This document shows, in pieces, positions 1-40,228 of a DNA stretch of 64,000 bases. A program made the position numbers and the translations under genes. This DNA comes from Atopsyche davidsoni. Lineage: Eukaryota > Arthropoda > Insecta > Trichoptera > Hydrobiosidae. Location: contig JAILWY010000028.1 of NCBI GenBank assembly GCA_022113835.1, forward strand, positions 2,976,001-3,040,000, written 5' to 3'. Within the stretch, counting starts at the first letter, position 1; the number at the start of each line of letters is the position of its first letter. The notes below the pieces were generated by a model. That model had not been told where the DNA came from. It was given only the letters and a program-made list of their open reading frames with translations, and ran no database searches.

Positions 1-3000
1 TTTAAAATAGAATACACATTTCAAGTGTTCTGACGTAACTGAAATGCAAAAAATGGACAGAAAAAACAAGCAAATCATCAACTACATACATATTTTTTCC
101 AAACACAAACATTGCTCGTCTCCAAATAGATATATTTACTAGATAGAATTTTTTTTATGAATAAAAAGGAAATTTCATAAGACAGAGACAAAAATATACT
201 ATTATATTTAATTTCAATAAATCTCCCAGTTAGTTATAATATTGCTGACATTTAGCACTCATAAGTCTGCGGGTCTTAATCGGAGGCAAAAAATCATTTT
301 AGGTGATTCAATGCTTATTTTTATAGATTAAAAAACAAAAAGAGTATAACTTTTTATACCAACATTATACATTTTAATAAACGATACTCATTGCACGCTA
401 TTGATATACATCAGTTGCGTGTAGTCTATACAGCAGTACGTACATTTTCAAGTGTAAAAAAAATCTTACTATGTATTTTTAATAGTCACAAAGCAAAATT
501 TATACAACGCACTAAAATTAATTATTAAATAAAATAAAAATATTTTATATCAAGTCACGTCGCACAGTTTGATTGGAAACACTGCCAATGGATGGCACCG
601 CACTTGAGTTGAAGGAATACTTTTACTGTCGTAAATAACGCAAACATACATTGTGTGCAATAAATATGGTTTTTCTAAAAGTAACATTCACTTTTTTTTT
701 TTTAATAAGAATTCAAATTACTTGAGATTCAATATTATATGTGTCAGGTAGCTATTCATTATTTTAGTTATTTAATTGCTCGTCAAAATAACAAAATAAA
801 AAAAATCAGAAAAATGCCTGTGACACATAAATTTTCAAAAAATAAGCTTGCATTATCAATAGAGGCATTTCCAAGAATGGGTTGGCTATCAATATTTTTA
901 GGAATTATCTCACCAATTCTGATGTTATAGTATGATTATTTGTTCATACATGACATAATACAAATGCGTGACATTTGAACCCTCTGATCCCGTACGAAGG
1001 CCACTTATAAAATGATGTTTTATTTCCAAAATAGCAAACGCCTAGTTATTCTTTCATTCGAATTAAATGTTGAGAATGTAATTTTTAAAATACTTATTTT
1101 TATCAAAGAGATAGCAAACAATAATTTGTGTCAGTATTAAAGTGCCTACAAATAGTTCTTGCAGTCAAAAAAGCCGATTTCGGTAAATTTGTAAAGTGAT
1201 TTTAAGATTTTAAATATTTATTTTGTTGGTAATGGGAAATCATCAAACACAAGTAATTTTAAATGTATAGCCACGCGCTTTCGCTAGTGTAAGATGTAAG
1301 TTTCGTTGGCGTTTACATTTTTTTACCCATCCATAAATAATACAACTAAAAATAATTTGAAAATGTAATCACCACAGCTGTCTGTTGATCCGTGTCCTCG
1401 GGCAGCACTTGGAAGTCACTTTCTGGAGGAACATGATGCCCAGTGGCACATTTTTGTGGGAGACACTCATCTTGAAGGAACCGACTATCTTACGTATGTA
1501 CAATTTGTATCTAAACGGAATTAAAATCATTAATTATTAATATTTAAATTTGTGTTTCATTTGAGCAGCCCGCATCTGACGGCTGACGTTGTCATCTTGA
1601 GAGAGTCGTATACGATTCACTATTGTAACTGGTCATTTCTTTGTTGGTATAATATCTCTGAACTATTGTGCAGATTTAATTACTGTTTTTACAGCAACAT
1701 GATCATTAAATTACACTCAAAACTCCCGAGGTGCGATTGCGGCCGACACGATCATGACAACGTGCGATAAATATTGACAATTGACAATTCTAGCGACCAT
1801 AGAGCACTGTAAAGGCGGCGCGCTCCGAAAATATTTCTCTGATGTTGAATACCCTCAGGACGTATTCATCAGCAGTTAAAATTAGCGCACAATCTAAATA
1901 AAAATATTTTATTTTGTCATGTTAATATAAAATCCAAAATGGTTTCGCTTTATAATAAAAATAATGTTTTTTTTCATCCAAAAAGATACATTGTCGATGG
2001 TTCCCTGAGTAACAATGTGTCAGAGCGGGATCGTTGAATGCTTACATTACAATACTTTTCCATTGTCCCACAATAATTTATTCCTATGGTGAGTCATTTA
2101 TTAATGGCACGAGCAAAGTCCAACAAAGGTGGTATGTTATACAAAAACATGATACATCGCATTCACAGACTTTACTATTTTATTTTATTGTAATTAAAGC
2201 ATAATGACATCATTTAAGTTTTAAATTGTTTTTCCTCAACAACAATGTTTTTTTTTTACTATTTTAATTTAATAGTGTAAATCGATTTTGTATTATTTTT
2301 AGAATTCGTTGTTAACAAAAGTAACATAATAAATAAAAAAAACCTAAGGCATTGAAATAAAACTAAAAAATAAATAAGGAATCACTGATTTATTATCACC
2401 AACTCAACCCATTGACTTTGGATGGGATAATAAATTACTAAATAGCTGATAGGGAAATTAGCAACTTCACAGGCTAAATTGCCTATTAATTATAAAATAT
2501 TAACCAAAAATTACATTTCTGGATTTTAATATTCAGTAACTAATTATGTCTATTTGCAGCGATATCTTGATAAGGCCTTGGAATAAGTGCATGCTGCGTT
2601 GAAGAAGTCTGAACCGCGGATGCCCAGTCTCAAGAAGATACCTGGTCTGATATTTGGATGAGAAAGTATATCAGGCTAAATCTGGAAAATAATAATTTTT
2701 CAACAACGATATATAGAATAAATAGCTATACATTTTATATACCAATGTGTATGCAAACATTTGCATGTAGGGCAAAAATTCCAAAATATATCTCATCTGT
2801 ATATAAGTTAAATTTTTAGAAACATTGGTATTGGATGCGAGACATGTGGACAATGAAAAAAATGATATGTTTAATATTAATATATTTTAGATCTTATAGA
2901 CACAGTATGTATAATTACAACAAAGTTATGCACTTATGATTAGGTAGTAAGGTAATTTATTACATTAAAATCATTTATGACAATGTTACCTTTATGATCA

Positions 3001-6000
3001 CAGCAGTCTTCATAAAAATTAACTAATTAAAATACACATTTCTTATTCAGAGGATCTTTGATTTAATCGAAAGAGCCCTTTATACATTCATTTTCGCCTC
3101 GGAGGGTGTACCTCTGCAGTATTTTAAGGATTTCCAAAAAGATAGAAGATCTAAGCAACAAGAAAAGAAAAAAGCAATTGGGATTTCATACTGCTGGAAA
3201 ATACAGTTTATTAGTCTAGCAGAAATTTTCAGTATTTTATTTGTAGTCACTATGGTAGGAATAATACGAGTCAAATGCAAATAAAAAGCAAGGGTGTTTA
3301 ATTCTATCCACGATGATTGCTTTTCGTACTTTGGAATAAAAGCAGAAAATATGCTCAATAGGCTTCATTATTAAATATTAGGTGTTGCATTGGCACTTTT
3401 GTAATTTTTAAAATAAATTAAAATAATTTATAAACAGCATTTAAAAAGCCAGACGAATTGTTCAATGCGAAATTATTGTTATTTATACAACACTACGGAA
3501 AAATAAAATATTTTGTGTTGTAATACAATATTATAAGATAACGACGAGATTAAAATATTATTGATACATAATTTGCTAAAAGTGATATTATGGTGTACGC
3601 ACGAATTGTATGATAATACAATAGTGAACACATAAGTATAATATGAACATGAAAATTTGACCAATAATCTTTACAAATTGCTTATTTGTCGTTTTCATAA
3701 TAATTATCGGAAGGCATATGCATGGCGACACCTGTCTAGCTAAATATAATTATCAATAATACTAAAAATCTAAGAAACAGAGTGAATCATACCAATTAAC
3801 TAGAAACAAAAAATCAATATTCACATATCCCACTTTTGATCAAACCAATATTCAGCAGGGGGATTATAATAAAAATATTATTTGTTTTTAATCCAGAATT
3901 CATACATTCATAAACATAAACAAAACAATTATAAAAGATAACGGCTGAGTGGAATATTTTCATTAGGTGTAGACTAATATTTATTTGGATAAAACATATT
4001 TAACTCCAACAGGGATAAAAATAAGAACTACGCAATTCACTAGCTAAATTTCAACAAATGTAAAAAAAAGCTTGTGTAATATTATACAGTTACATTCAGT
4101 AATTACAATTGGTTTTAAGAAACAACGATGACATATCGGGATGTCTTGGCATGAACGTCCCCGAAGATGGCGATGGTTAGTTTTCCAGACTCGTCATGCA
4201 CAATGAAAGCGCAGAATATTTCAGTTTAACAGTAATGGAAGTAGAAGTGCAGGAATAAGAAGAACTTTTTGGTTTGATGAGCCTCGAAAAGTACCGTTAC
4301 AGAAAAGACACAAAAGCAGTACTGGCAAAACGCATTGATTTAATTCCTCAAGTCCTACTAAATCAATAAAGTCTTTGAGTCTCAATGTACTCAAAAAAAA
4401 AAGATATTTTATTTATTGCCAGAATAACATAAGCATTTTTATTTACTGGGTTATTCTGCAAATATAAATACACGAAATATAATACTAACAACATTATAAT
4501 ATAAATGATCGAAATATACATGCTGCATGGCTGTTTGCTACAATATTTCTATCAGACTTGTAAATTCTTCTATTTAGCCACTTTCACGGCAATTCTCAAG
4601 AGCTGCACCATCTTACAGAAGAATAACACATCTCAGTCGAGTACACCCCAAAGCGATAGAATGTATTTGGTTGTCTTACCGGGTGACTTATAACTCCCCA
4701 TATCTTAGTAAACAAGTCGCTTATGGCAGATCTTAATACCAGGACTTATAATTTGTGATTATATGTCTACAGTGTCTTTTTTATATCACCAGAAATAATA
4801 TGAGATACGGAGTTCCAAAAAGTTCAAGCATCCGTGCGTGCGTTACTTTTCGAATCAAAACTTCTACTCGGTAATAAAAATATGGCAAATGTCACAAAAA
4901 AGAAGAAGATATGACCGTTAGTCTGAACAAAAGTCACGTGCACCCCATTTATTATTGATTAGGAGATTATATGTAAAGAGTTCGGATTTGTAGTAGAAGG
5001 ATGCAAACGAAAAAGAAATAAACCCAAAATACAAACGAAATTGAAATCAGCAGAGTAGATTTTTTTTAACAGATTTCCTCAAATTCAAGTAAAGTGCAGA
5101 AAGCTTAATTAATAGCTTGAATGTTTTTTTTTTACTGTACAAAAGGATAACACACGATCGATACTCTAACAAGATATATGATATATGTAATTGGAATTTA
5201 AATTTTAAGATAGCTAAATAAAAATATATTTACACTATGAGAAAGGACACAAAAGAAACAGAGATATTAGCTTTCAAATTGAACTCTTGTCATACAATAA
5301 CTTTTTGTAGGGTTAAAGAGATAACAATAAAGATAGCCTATGTTATAATTGACTTAACAGTCTGACTTGACTGGAATCCGTTTTGATGGCTCGCGACGAT
5401 ATATCTATAGTATGTGACAATTTTCCATATTTACGTTGAAATCAATTTCGCACATTTTAAGTCTGACCAATAATTTGGCAGAATTAAAACCGGTAATTAT
5501 GCTCAGGCTTTGAATATCTCAAATATTTACACAGTGTGATGATATTGCTATCACCGCTGGATACTCAATGTTGAAATAATATATCCCTTATATTATTGCC
5601 ATTCATGTCTTTATTCCTTTGTTTGGGCACTGATTTTCTGAGGCATCGTTATCTTTTAGATCCATAGATGTAATGCAGTATGTTAAGAAATAAAATTATT
5701 GATATGTAACTAAACAGGTCTGAAAAACAATGAACAATTATATCGTCGGCATGGATAGAAACATAAAAGTGTTGAAATAGTTCTTATGCATAATTATATA
5801 AAATAACTATTTATAATGTTAATTATATTAGCTATTTTTAAATTTCCATAAGTATTCACACAATTGTTTGTCCAGTGAAAGAAATGTTTTAACATTAATT
5901 TCATTGAAAAAACATATTGCGTGACATGTTTAAATTGACAAATGTTAGGCAGAATTATTGATTTTAATAGTCGTAATGTTGAATAAAAAGAAAATAGCTC

Positions 6001-9000
6001 ACTTAATGAGATAACTTAAACGGTAGAGGTAGCAAAATGTCTTTTGTATTGTAAAAAAAAAAAAAAAACACTTAGGTTAGTTTAATCACGAAATTGACAA
6101 ATCGTAAATATCAGACTATAGTACTATTATGACAATTTTAAAGAATAGTTAAAAAAAAATACAACCAAAAAACTACCAATGAGAAGATTTTTCTCGTATG
6201 GACATCATTTTGATAGTATTTTGTCTTTATTCATTTGGACTGCAAGCTTTAATTGAAGTCGGCTACGAGAGAAAAGTAGGAGGATGCTTCTGTATGTACC
6301 GTGCGTCTCTGAATATCGCAAGAACTAAATGAAATCTGGAAGCTGATTCATGGAAAAAAAATATTTGTATTATTTCATCGAGAATCCTTGATATTTTATG
6401 TAAAAAATTGACTATTGAATGCAGCCAAGAAGAGAAGATTAAACTTTACCCGGTGGCATTCGATTGCATTTACTGCAGCGTATTACAAGAAAGGTTGCAC
6501 AAAATGTTATCGTATTTTAGTAAATACATACATTTTAATAAATATACTGAATTTCCAAATATTTAAGTTATTATTATAATTGAAGAAATGAAAAGTGTAT
6601 ATTTCTATTTATTAAATGAAAAACTCATTATGGAATGTCTGAACCACAAAAAATTACAACACAACAAGGAAAACGACAAGGAAGCACTATTAACATTTTA
6701 GACATACCTCCGTGATTACGACAATATTTTTAATGACTCGGAAATAGAAATAGGTTCGATATTGTTTCAGAAAAATAAGCTATTTCCTCTTGGGAAAATA
6801 GCAGTCAGCGTTGAACGTAATATATATCAGGCAAGACAAATTAATGAATCTTTATTTATCACAAGCAATGATCCAATATAAAATCCAGAAAAAAATTTGA
6901 TACTTATGATAAAAAAAAAAACATAAGTGAGGTATATTTCTTTAGTAACTGACTGTAAATTATAGTAAAGTTAGTGCGGGTGTACCTATACTTGTAGCGG
7001 TACGATGTCGCGGACTTATCAGCGTCAGATATGAGAATGAATCTATTTGTTTAATCAAATGTAGATTATCGAATAATGTATGTTGAAGCCAAAAGTCTCA
7101 TAGATACTGAGTACATTTTAATTATTTTCTGCATCTCGTCGTAATTGTAAAGATAAAACAAAAAAAAGACTATCTGATAAAATAGTTGAATTTATAAATG
7201 ATAACAATTGTAGGTATGTATATATCGTGCTTGTCCTAAGCTACTAAATCACTTTCGCATACAAAACTTATTCCTACGCAATTATTATGAAATATGTTGT
7301 ATACTTTCATAAACACGATAGATAATTACAATATCTATATTTCAATTTCAGTTTTAATTAGACAATTTTTTTTTTAATATTAGCTCAATCTACCGCAGGC
7401 CTACTGAACGAATCCAAAAAATAAATGTATCACTCGAAATACCAAATCACGTTTTACTGCATTGAATTAGTGCACCTTTGTACAGTCTGTCTTATTTATG
7501 AGATCGTGCCGAGACAATCAATATGAAAAAAAAAAACAAATAAATTAATTTGTTGGAAGCTTCAAATGGTACGTTCCAAAGGCGCTATTAGATCTGTTGG
7601 ATTCATTCAGTAAACTCGCAATATGTTAATGAAAAATATTTACTTATATAATTAATATACCATGCTACGCCAGCATGAGATCGATAAAAGGTCCTGCCTC
7701 TTATAATAATCAAACAAATGCATCATTTCCTTGCCTGATTATTCCAATATTGAAGAACCCAAAACATCCCGGTATTGAGGTACCGGGCTCACGGATGAAG
7801 GAGTTATGTACAAAATAATCCGGTTATATATTTCCATAAAACATCAAGTCCACGCAATGGAGTAAACACTGCTGGAGGAAGCTCATTCTAAAGTCTAAAA
7901 CGATTGGGAATCTTGAGCAAATAAATCTCAAATCTCGGTGTTAAGTCGTGACGAATTGTGATTATTTACCCGATATTTCGACTGCAGCATGTGAGCCACT
8001 TTCAAGCAATAATTAATTAGATTTTTAGAAAATTTTGCTCATTACTACAAACGGGAGAGCGAGCTCGTCAGCAAACTGGATCTCGAGGGTGTGATAATAC
8101 AAGAATGTTATCCCTTGAAAATGACTACAGTACCAAAGAAGAAACGTCAGAGAATCATAAGTCGATGCGGTTAAACACCCGAGACGATAAGTTTATTTAT
8201 GACGGTCGCAAAAGCCTGCGAAAATATAAAATCTTAATGTAGCCGTGTGGACATATATTTTCCCATCAGTGGATTAAGACAAGTGTGACCTTGGCCCACG
8301 ACTTTAACAATATAGCATATTACTATCATATAGGGCGGGTATCTGATTGAGAAAGGTGCTGCAAGAACATCCTCCAGGTAGAGCATCGGCAACATGCAGT
8401 TTATTTAAAATTATTTAATTGATGTTTGTATGTACATACGTATTTACGATTTTACGCATGCAACGTTTATATAAACAATGTTCCACATACACGTCTTAAA
8501 ATAAACACCAACCGAATGACAAATTTTATCATGTGTACTGTTTATTATCGGTATGGATTTGCGCTTGAATTATTAGTGATGTATTATAATTTTTAAAGAT
8601 ATATAGTAAGTGTGTCTTGAAACATTTTAATTCATTAGAACCATTAGGTGTATGGTCTTTACAAGTTGTCGGAAAAACGTTTGATGACAGTACATTCATA
8701 ATGCAATTTGCGAATCGGTTGACTATAGTGATAGTTTGGGACATAAAAATAATTTACAATTTGCAATATTTCGGGGTCTGGAATGAATAAACCTAATATA
8801 CATTTTTCTAGTGGGAAATATTCACTGATGAAATATTCGTACAACTAGCTAGGGAAACGGCTCCCTTAATCAGATCAGCTTGGAATGTGAAGGATCACCA
8901 CCGTGCAGTGATGCTGTGGTCTGTAATAACAATCAGTGATGAAAGATTACGTTTACGAATTTCATCAATCAGGCAAGGAGTGAACGATAAAAATTTAAAG

Positions 9001-9848
9001 TGAAAAAATGTATTTCGCTTAACTTTTACAAAAGCATATCTGATGTAATTCCTTGATATTGCATTTCATATGAATAATTGTGCGTATTTAGATATGAAGC
9101 TCGTAATAAAAATATTTATCAACCGTCAAGACCAGCTTGAGTCATTTTAAAAGTAAGAAGCACCTGTCCAATATAAAAACAAATAACTAAGAAGATAGTT
9201 ACACCTCCGAGAGGCATCATCACCGAGGGATGTAGAGAAGGCCACTCGTGCGCACGTGAGTTTTATTCCATATTAATTAGACACACGTCCGAAGGCTCAA
9301 CACCACTCCTGGATTCGACGAATCTCCATATGATACTATACCATTTAAGGAACGATAACAATTTATCTAAAAAAAAACAGCCAGGATCAACCAACAATAT
9401 GAGATCCGGGAAGAAAACAATTCATAAATTATTTTTTCAGCTAGGTATGTTATAAAAAAAAACATATAATTTGTTTAATACGTCCTAAAATACTCTACAC
9501 AAAGCGTCCCACAAACTGATGTGATAATTTGGTCACACCTGTGCAATATGCGGCGGATCACGAACGAATTCTGATGTGCGAAATCATATTGTGATTTTCA
9601 GCTGTGGCATTAGTCTCTAGGAGTTGAACTTTAAAATGAGAAAGTCTCGGTGCATTATAAATTTTACTTTCTTTGATTTTGACGATTATTTCAGTATCAT
9701 TTTGCACCACTTTAAGGATAAAAAATAAGTTTGCGATATATTTCTGAATTACCAACAATTTTGTAAAGATCTGAATATATATTGTACAGGTCAATATCAT
9801 GTTCAAGTTGATGAACACGACGCATTCAGGGGCTTAATTAGAGATCAG
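1..9848. other. AT-rich region with no supported gene
   Basis: Roughly 70% AT with many poly-A and poly-T runs. There is no conserved protein match and no repeat family shared with the rest of the window that I could confirm. Some plus-strand stretches stay open for 78-92 codons (3051-3284 after a good TTCTTATTCAG acceptor; 9177-9452). A short GC-richer block at 1377-1492 is bounded by splice-like sites. At this composition over six frames, a few such stretches are expected by chance. Confidence 0.5.
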
Positions 9849-10790
9849 TTTATTTACTATCATAATTTTAAATTTTATCAAATGATAAAATTTAAAATTA
9901 TCATCACATCAAAGAATACAAAACAAAACCCAATATTATTTTAAGGAAATCCCTCAGGTGACTTTGAAATGCCTTGCCTAATGTACAGGAATATACAAGG
10001 TTCTCCCTTTAACCAGTTCACTGCATCCAATGTGTATACACGCCAATCAAATTATTTTCACTTTTCAACAATGCATTCTTGAGTATTTTGTTTTATTAAA
10101 AATTTAGTCCTCGTTTGCTTTACTTTACTTTTTCATCGATAAGAGCTTGCTTTCGACGTGTATACACATTTAAAACTAAATTCTGTTGCAACTGGTTGAA
10201 GATGAGTTAACATAGCAGTCAAAATTATTTTTTCTATAAAAAAAAAGTGATTTACAATAAGTAAAAAAAAATTGGAAATTTTATGTAGGAAAATAGGACG
10301 ATCCACAGGCTGATTCAAAATACATTAAATACGGCACCGAGTCTCAAATTCACAATCAACAAAATAAAAGTGATATAGCAACATGTGAAAGCATTCTACA
10401 GCAAGTATACGTGTTCACTCATCAACATTTTCAGAGTAGTCATTTACACGCTCAGCACTCCCCTAACTTACTGCAGAGCTTGGAAAACAACATCAAAAAT
10501 ATAAGTTGGTCAACGGAATTTATCACGCTCAGAAGTCTCTTACTCATTACGAATTGTGCCTTGGACATTAAAACTACGATCATCAATCTCCGTCCTTCAA
10601 AGTAGGCTAATTAAGTCACTTCACACCTCACGCAAGGCCAGCACGCCTCTGCAAGTACGCCCACTAATATTTAGACACCCAGAATAATCATCAACAATAC
10701 ATTATGAGAATTAATTTTAATTTTTTTCTTAAGCTATTAATTGAATTAACTATTTTGGAATGGTGCATTGAAAGATCACGTTTGTCAAAA
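9849..10790 (-). other. Probable Sik3 3' UTR
   Basis: This stretch lies directly after the Sik3 stop codon on the minus strand. It has no open frame worth annotating. On the minus strand AATAAA-type polyadenylation signals occur near 10095 and at 9854-9849, so the transcript could end near 10.07 kb or 9.83 kb. The true end cannot be fixed without RNA data. The small minus-strand open frame at 10133-10318 is not supported as a gene. Confidence 0.45.
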
Positions 10791-37700
<26,910 letters not shown>

Positions 37701-37881
37701 TTGACTGCGAAATCCACGATGCCGTCGGTCTTGCGCTCGATATTTATAAAAATTACTATCGTTTCATACGTGAATAAATCATTTTAGATAACCGCATCGC
37801 ATTGAATATATTTAAGACAGTTCTCCATATGCAGATAGTGAAAATATACAGGATATTGGAAAATGTCGCGGATTGTACCTC

Positions 37882-37889
37882 TGACGTCA
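37882..37889. promoter_or_regulatory. Perfect palindromic CRE (TGACGTCA)
   Basis: TGACGTCA is the full consensus for CREB/ATF dimers. It lies about 560 bp upstream of the Sik3 start codon and about 1.9 kb upstream of the divergent gene at 39.8 kb. Two further CRE-like sites occur at 37638-37656. Binding is inferred from the motif only. Confidence 0.5.
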
Positions 37890-39784
37890 CGCTCCATTGT
37901 GCCGACACGCACACTAGTGCGCTGGGCACACTTGCAAACGAATTCATTCTAGCTGATCGCGTCGCGCGCCGTTTACTATCTACAGTATTATAATCCCCAT
38001 TGTGTAGGTGTAAAATAAACGTACTGAGAAATTCACAATGCTATCGACAATAGAAGCAAATACCTATTTTAATTGGATGTTTAAATTACTGAATCATAAT
38101 TGATTTGAAATATCTATAAAAATCTATGTTATTGAAACTTATTACGTCGTGCTTAATTTACTAAATGTAAATGATAGTTCAGTTAGTATAGATGCGATAG
38201 AGATGTTTAATTTGATAAGTCAGATATTTGCGCTTGAAAATGTATGGCCAATTAATCAAAAATGTCTTCACAAACATTTATTATATTAAAATATAATCAC
38301 TATTGTTTTAAATTAAAAAATCTACTTTTCAAATAAAAATGTAACTTATTTGAATTAGAAAAGGTTTTTTTTTAAATATATAAATATATATTTATATTTG
38401 TACACCAATAGCAAAAGTAACATTTATATATATTTTTTATAAATACAAAATTAAAATATTCTAAGGAAGTAACTTTAAAGTGCTGTTGTTTTATTGGTCA
38501 AAAATTAACTAATCATTCAAAGATCTAATTAAGTAGCCAAAAACAGCGTATCACTTAGAATGTTTAAAAAATTAATTAGTGGCAGTAAATAGGTCTATCA
38601 GATTTTATTTCATGCTGATAATAATAAATTGTTATTATCATTGCGGTATTGATAAATATGCTGATTGTTAAAAAAAACAATACACCAACAGGCGTATAAA
38701 TTTTTAATAATCAATGTATGACTAAATTCTCAAAGCGCATAACTTTTTTGCATAAACTTTAAAGCATGGCAATACAAACATAAAATGGCGGCCAAGGCTA
38801 TCACGTGGGCGGCTGTCAGATGGAGCATAGTGAGTTTTATAAATCAAAAACGCCTTTTTCCCGTCCATATCTTCATTGAACTCGAGATATCGCTTTAATA
38901 AATGATTTGTTCATGCGGCTCGTGTGCTCTCTGTTATTATTTACATCTCTACGGCAAATATAGACAATCGCATTGTCTATCGTGTTTACATAGCTGTACT
39001 TCGATATTCTACCGCCGGGACTGGCTCTTGCATGAATGAAATTATTATAGTTACGCACGAAAACAACAGAGGTCACTAATTATTTAAAAAAAATAATAAT
39101 AAAAATATTTTGAATAAAATATTTTTTTGATTTTTCTAATTGTTTAAATTTTGTTTCGAAATGGTGCAGAAAAATCACAAAAGTACTTTTTTATTCAAAA
39201 TATTAAAATGGAATTCCGAGTACTCTCTGTTAAAAATATTGAATAAAAAACCAATGCTCCGATTTACACTGAAGATAAGTTCCTTAGAAAACCGTTTATT
39301 ACATAGTAAAATAAAAATAATTCTCTTCTTAAAATGACAGAAATATAAAGGTATGTATGTGATTCATTTTACATACATAAACAATAAACAAGAATATAAA
39401 TTAATATTTTTTATCAACTATTTCATTATTGTTATCGTTTTTCTTCATGATTGGAATGATGTCACTCTCATCACTCAATAGATTCAAGTTCGATGTTAGA
39501 TGAATTAGAAACAATTTCAGATCAGCTTAGCTTGGTATTTGTTTCATCAAGCATGTCTCCGAAACCCTAAATTTTATACATGCCAAGAAGACGGTCGCTT
39601 TAGAAAGTAATGTAAATGACTAGATATAAATCTGGGGATTGGTGTATATATATATTTACTAATAATTTTACATAGTAAAAACAAAAACAAATTGTAGGAA
39701 CATACGTTGCATAAAACGAACATATGAGATTCTCAAAAACCACAGTCAATGTCAAATTGACGAAAATACCGTAGCGTAAAATTA
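37890..39784. other. Intergenic region between Sik3 and the 39.8 kb gene
   Basis: AT-rich; contains one MITE end (39186-39243). If the 39.8 kb gene has an upstream first exon it should lie here, but I found no ATG-plus-donor pair that joins in frame. No other feature seen. Confidence 0.5.
39186..39243. mobile_element. End fragment of the GCCAAC-hairpin MITE
   Basis: Only the right terminal repeat region is left: TTAAAATGGAATTCC, GAGTACTCTCTGTTAAAAA and TATTGAAT. Confidence 0.6.
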
Positions 39785-40228
39785 ATGTATATATATTTTA
39801 ATTTTCAGGTGATTCTATCAGCTATATTTCTACCAGTTTACGGCCAGCAAGAGATATCATTAAATAAAACTTATGAAATCCTCAACGAAGCCTCCGGAAC
39901 CCTGACTATCGGGCAGAGTCCATATGCAGTGCAACTATCGGGACTGGAAGCCAGAATTCTTCGGAGGCTGATCATCAACCTGGCGTCGATTGGACTGCAA
40001 TTGGAGCCGGAGGGTACTGTCTCTCAAATTCAGAATCTAGATGATAGTCCTCTGGTCGCATTGGTCTCGAGCTCCAACTTTAAGGTTAAATTTATGCCTA
40101 GCGTTAATGCCAACGGGGAATTCGTAAAACCCAACAGAAGTATTACAGCTGTTGAAGGCAGGAAACTGGGAAATGTTCTTAATGGATTCAAAGATAGGGG
40201 AATTATCGTTGAAGCTGAAAGTTTTTAA
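39785..40228 (+). CDS. Unrecognised small, probably secreted protein
   Basis: The 147-codon frame ends at TAA 40226-40228. Codon use and composition in 39809-40225 are clearly coding and unlike the flanks. The mature part starts at about QQEISLNKTYEI and is hydrophilic with one helix-like stretch (GLEARILRRLIINLASIGL). It contains no cysteine, and ends KDRGIIVEAESF. VILSAIFLPVYGQ looks like the hydrophobic core and cleavage region of a signal peptide. Two models fit. In the first, translation starts at 39785, giving a signal peptide with no basic residue. In the second, an upstream exon joins at the strong acceptor TTTTAATTTTCAG|GTG (exon from 39809) and I have not found that exon. ATTAAA near 40257 and AATAAA near 40437 are possible poly(A) signals. 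I do not recognise the family. Confidence 0.65.
   Translation: MYIYFNFQVILSAIFLPVYGQQEISLNKTYEILNEASGTLTIGQSPYAVQLSGLEARILRRLIINLASIGLQLEPEGTVSQIQNLDDSPLVALVSSSNFKVKFMPSVNANGEFVKPNRSITAVEGRKLGNVLNGFKDRGIIVEAESF

Noticed and set aside
6199..6567. Plus-strand frame starting with a signal-peptide-like segment, with one internal stop
   Set aside because: Attractive at first, but the internal TGA, AT-driven composition and lack of any family resemblance make it indistinguishable from chance.
9177..9452. 92-codon open stretch on the plus strand
   Set aside because: At about 70% AT the stop frequency is near 7-8% per codon; over six frames in 10 kb about one stretch of this length is expected by chance. 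No start codon context, splice site or domain supports it.
9558..9818. 86-codon minus-strand frame just beyond the Sik3 3' UTR
   Set aside because: Low-complexity Ile/Asn/Lys composition typical of AT-rich noncoding DNA; no domain.
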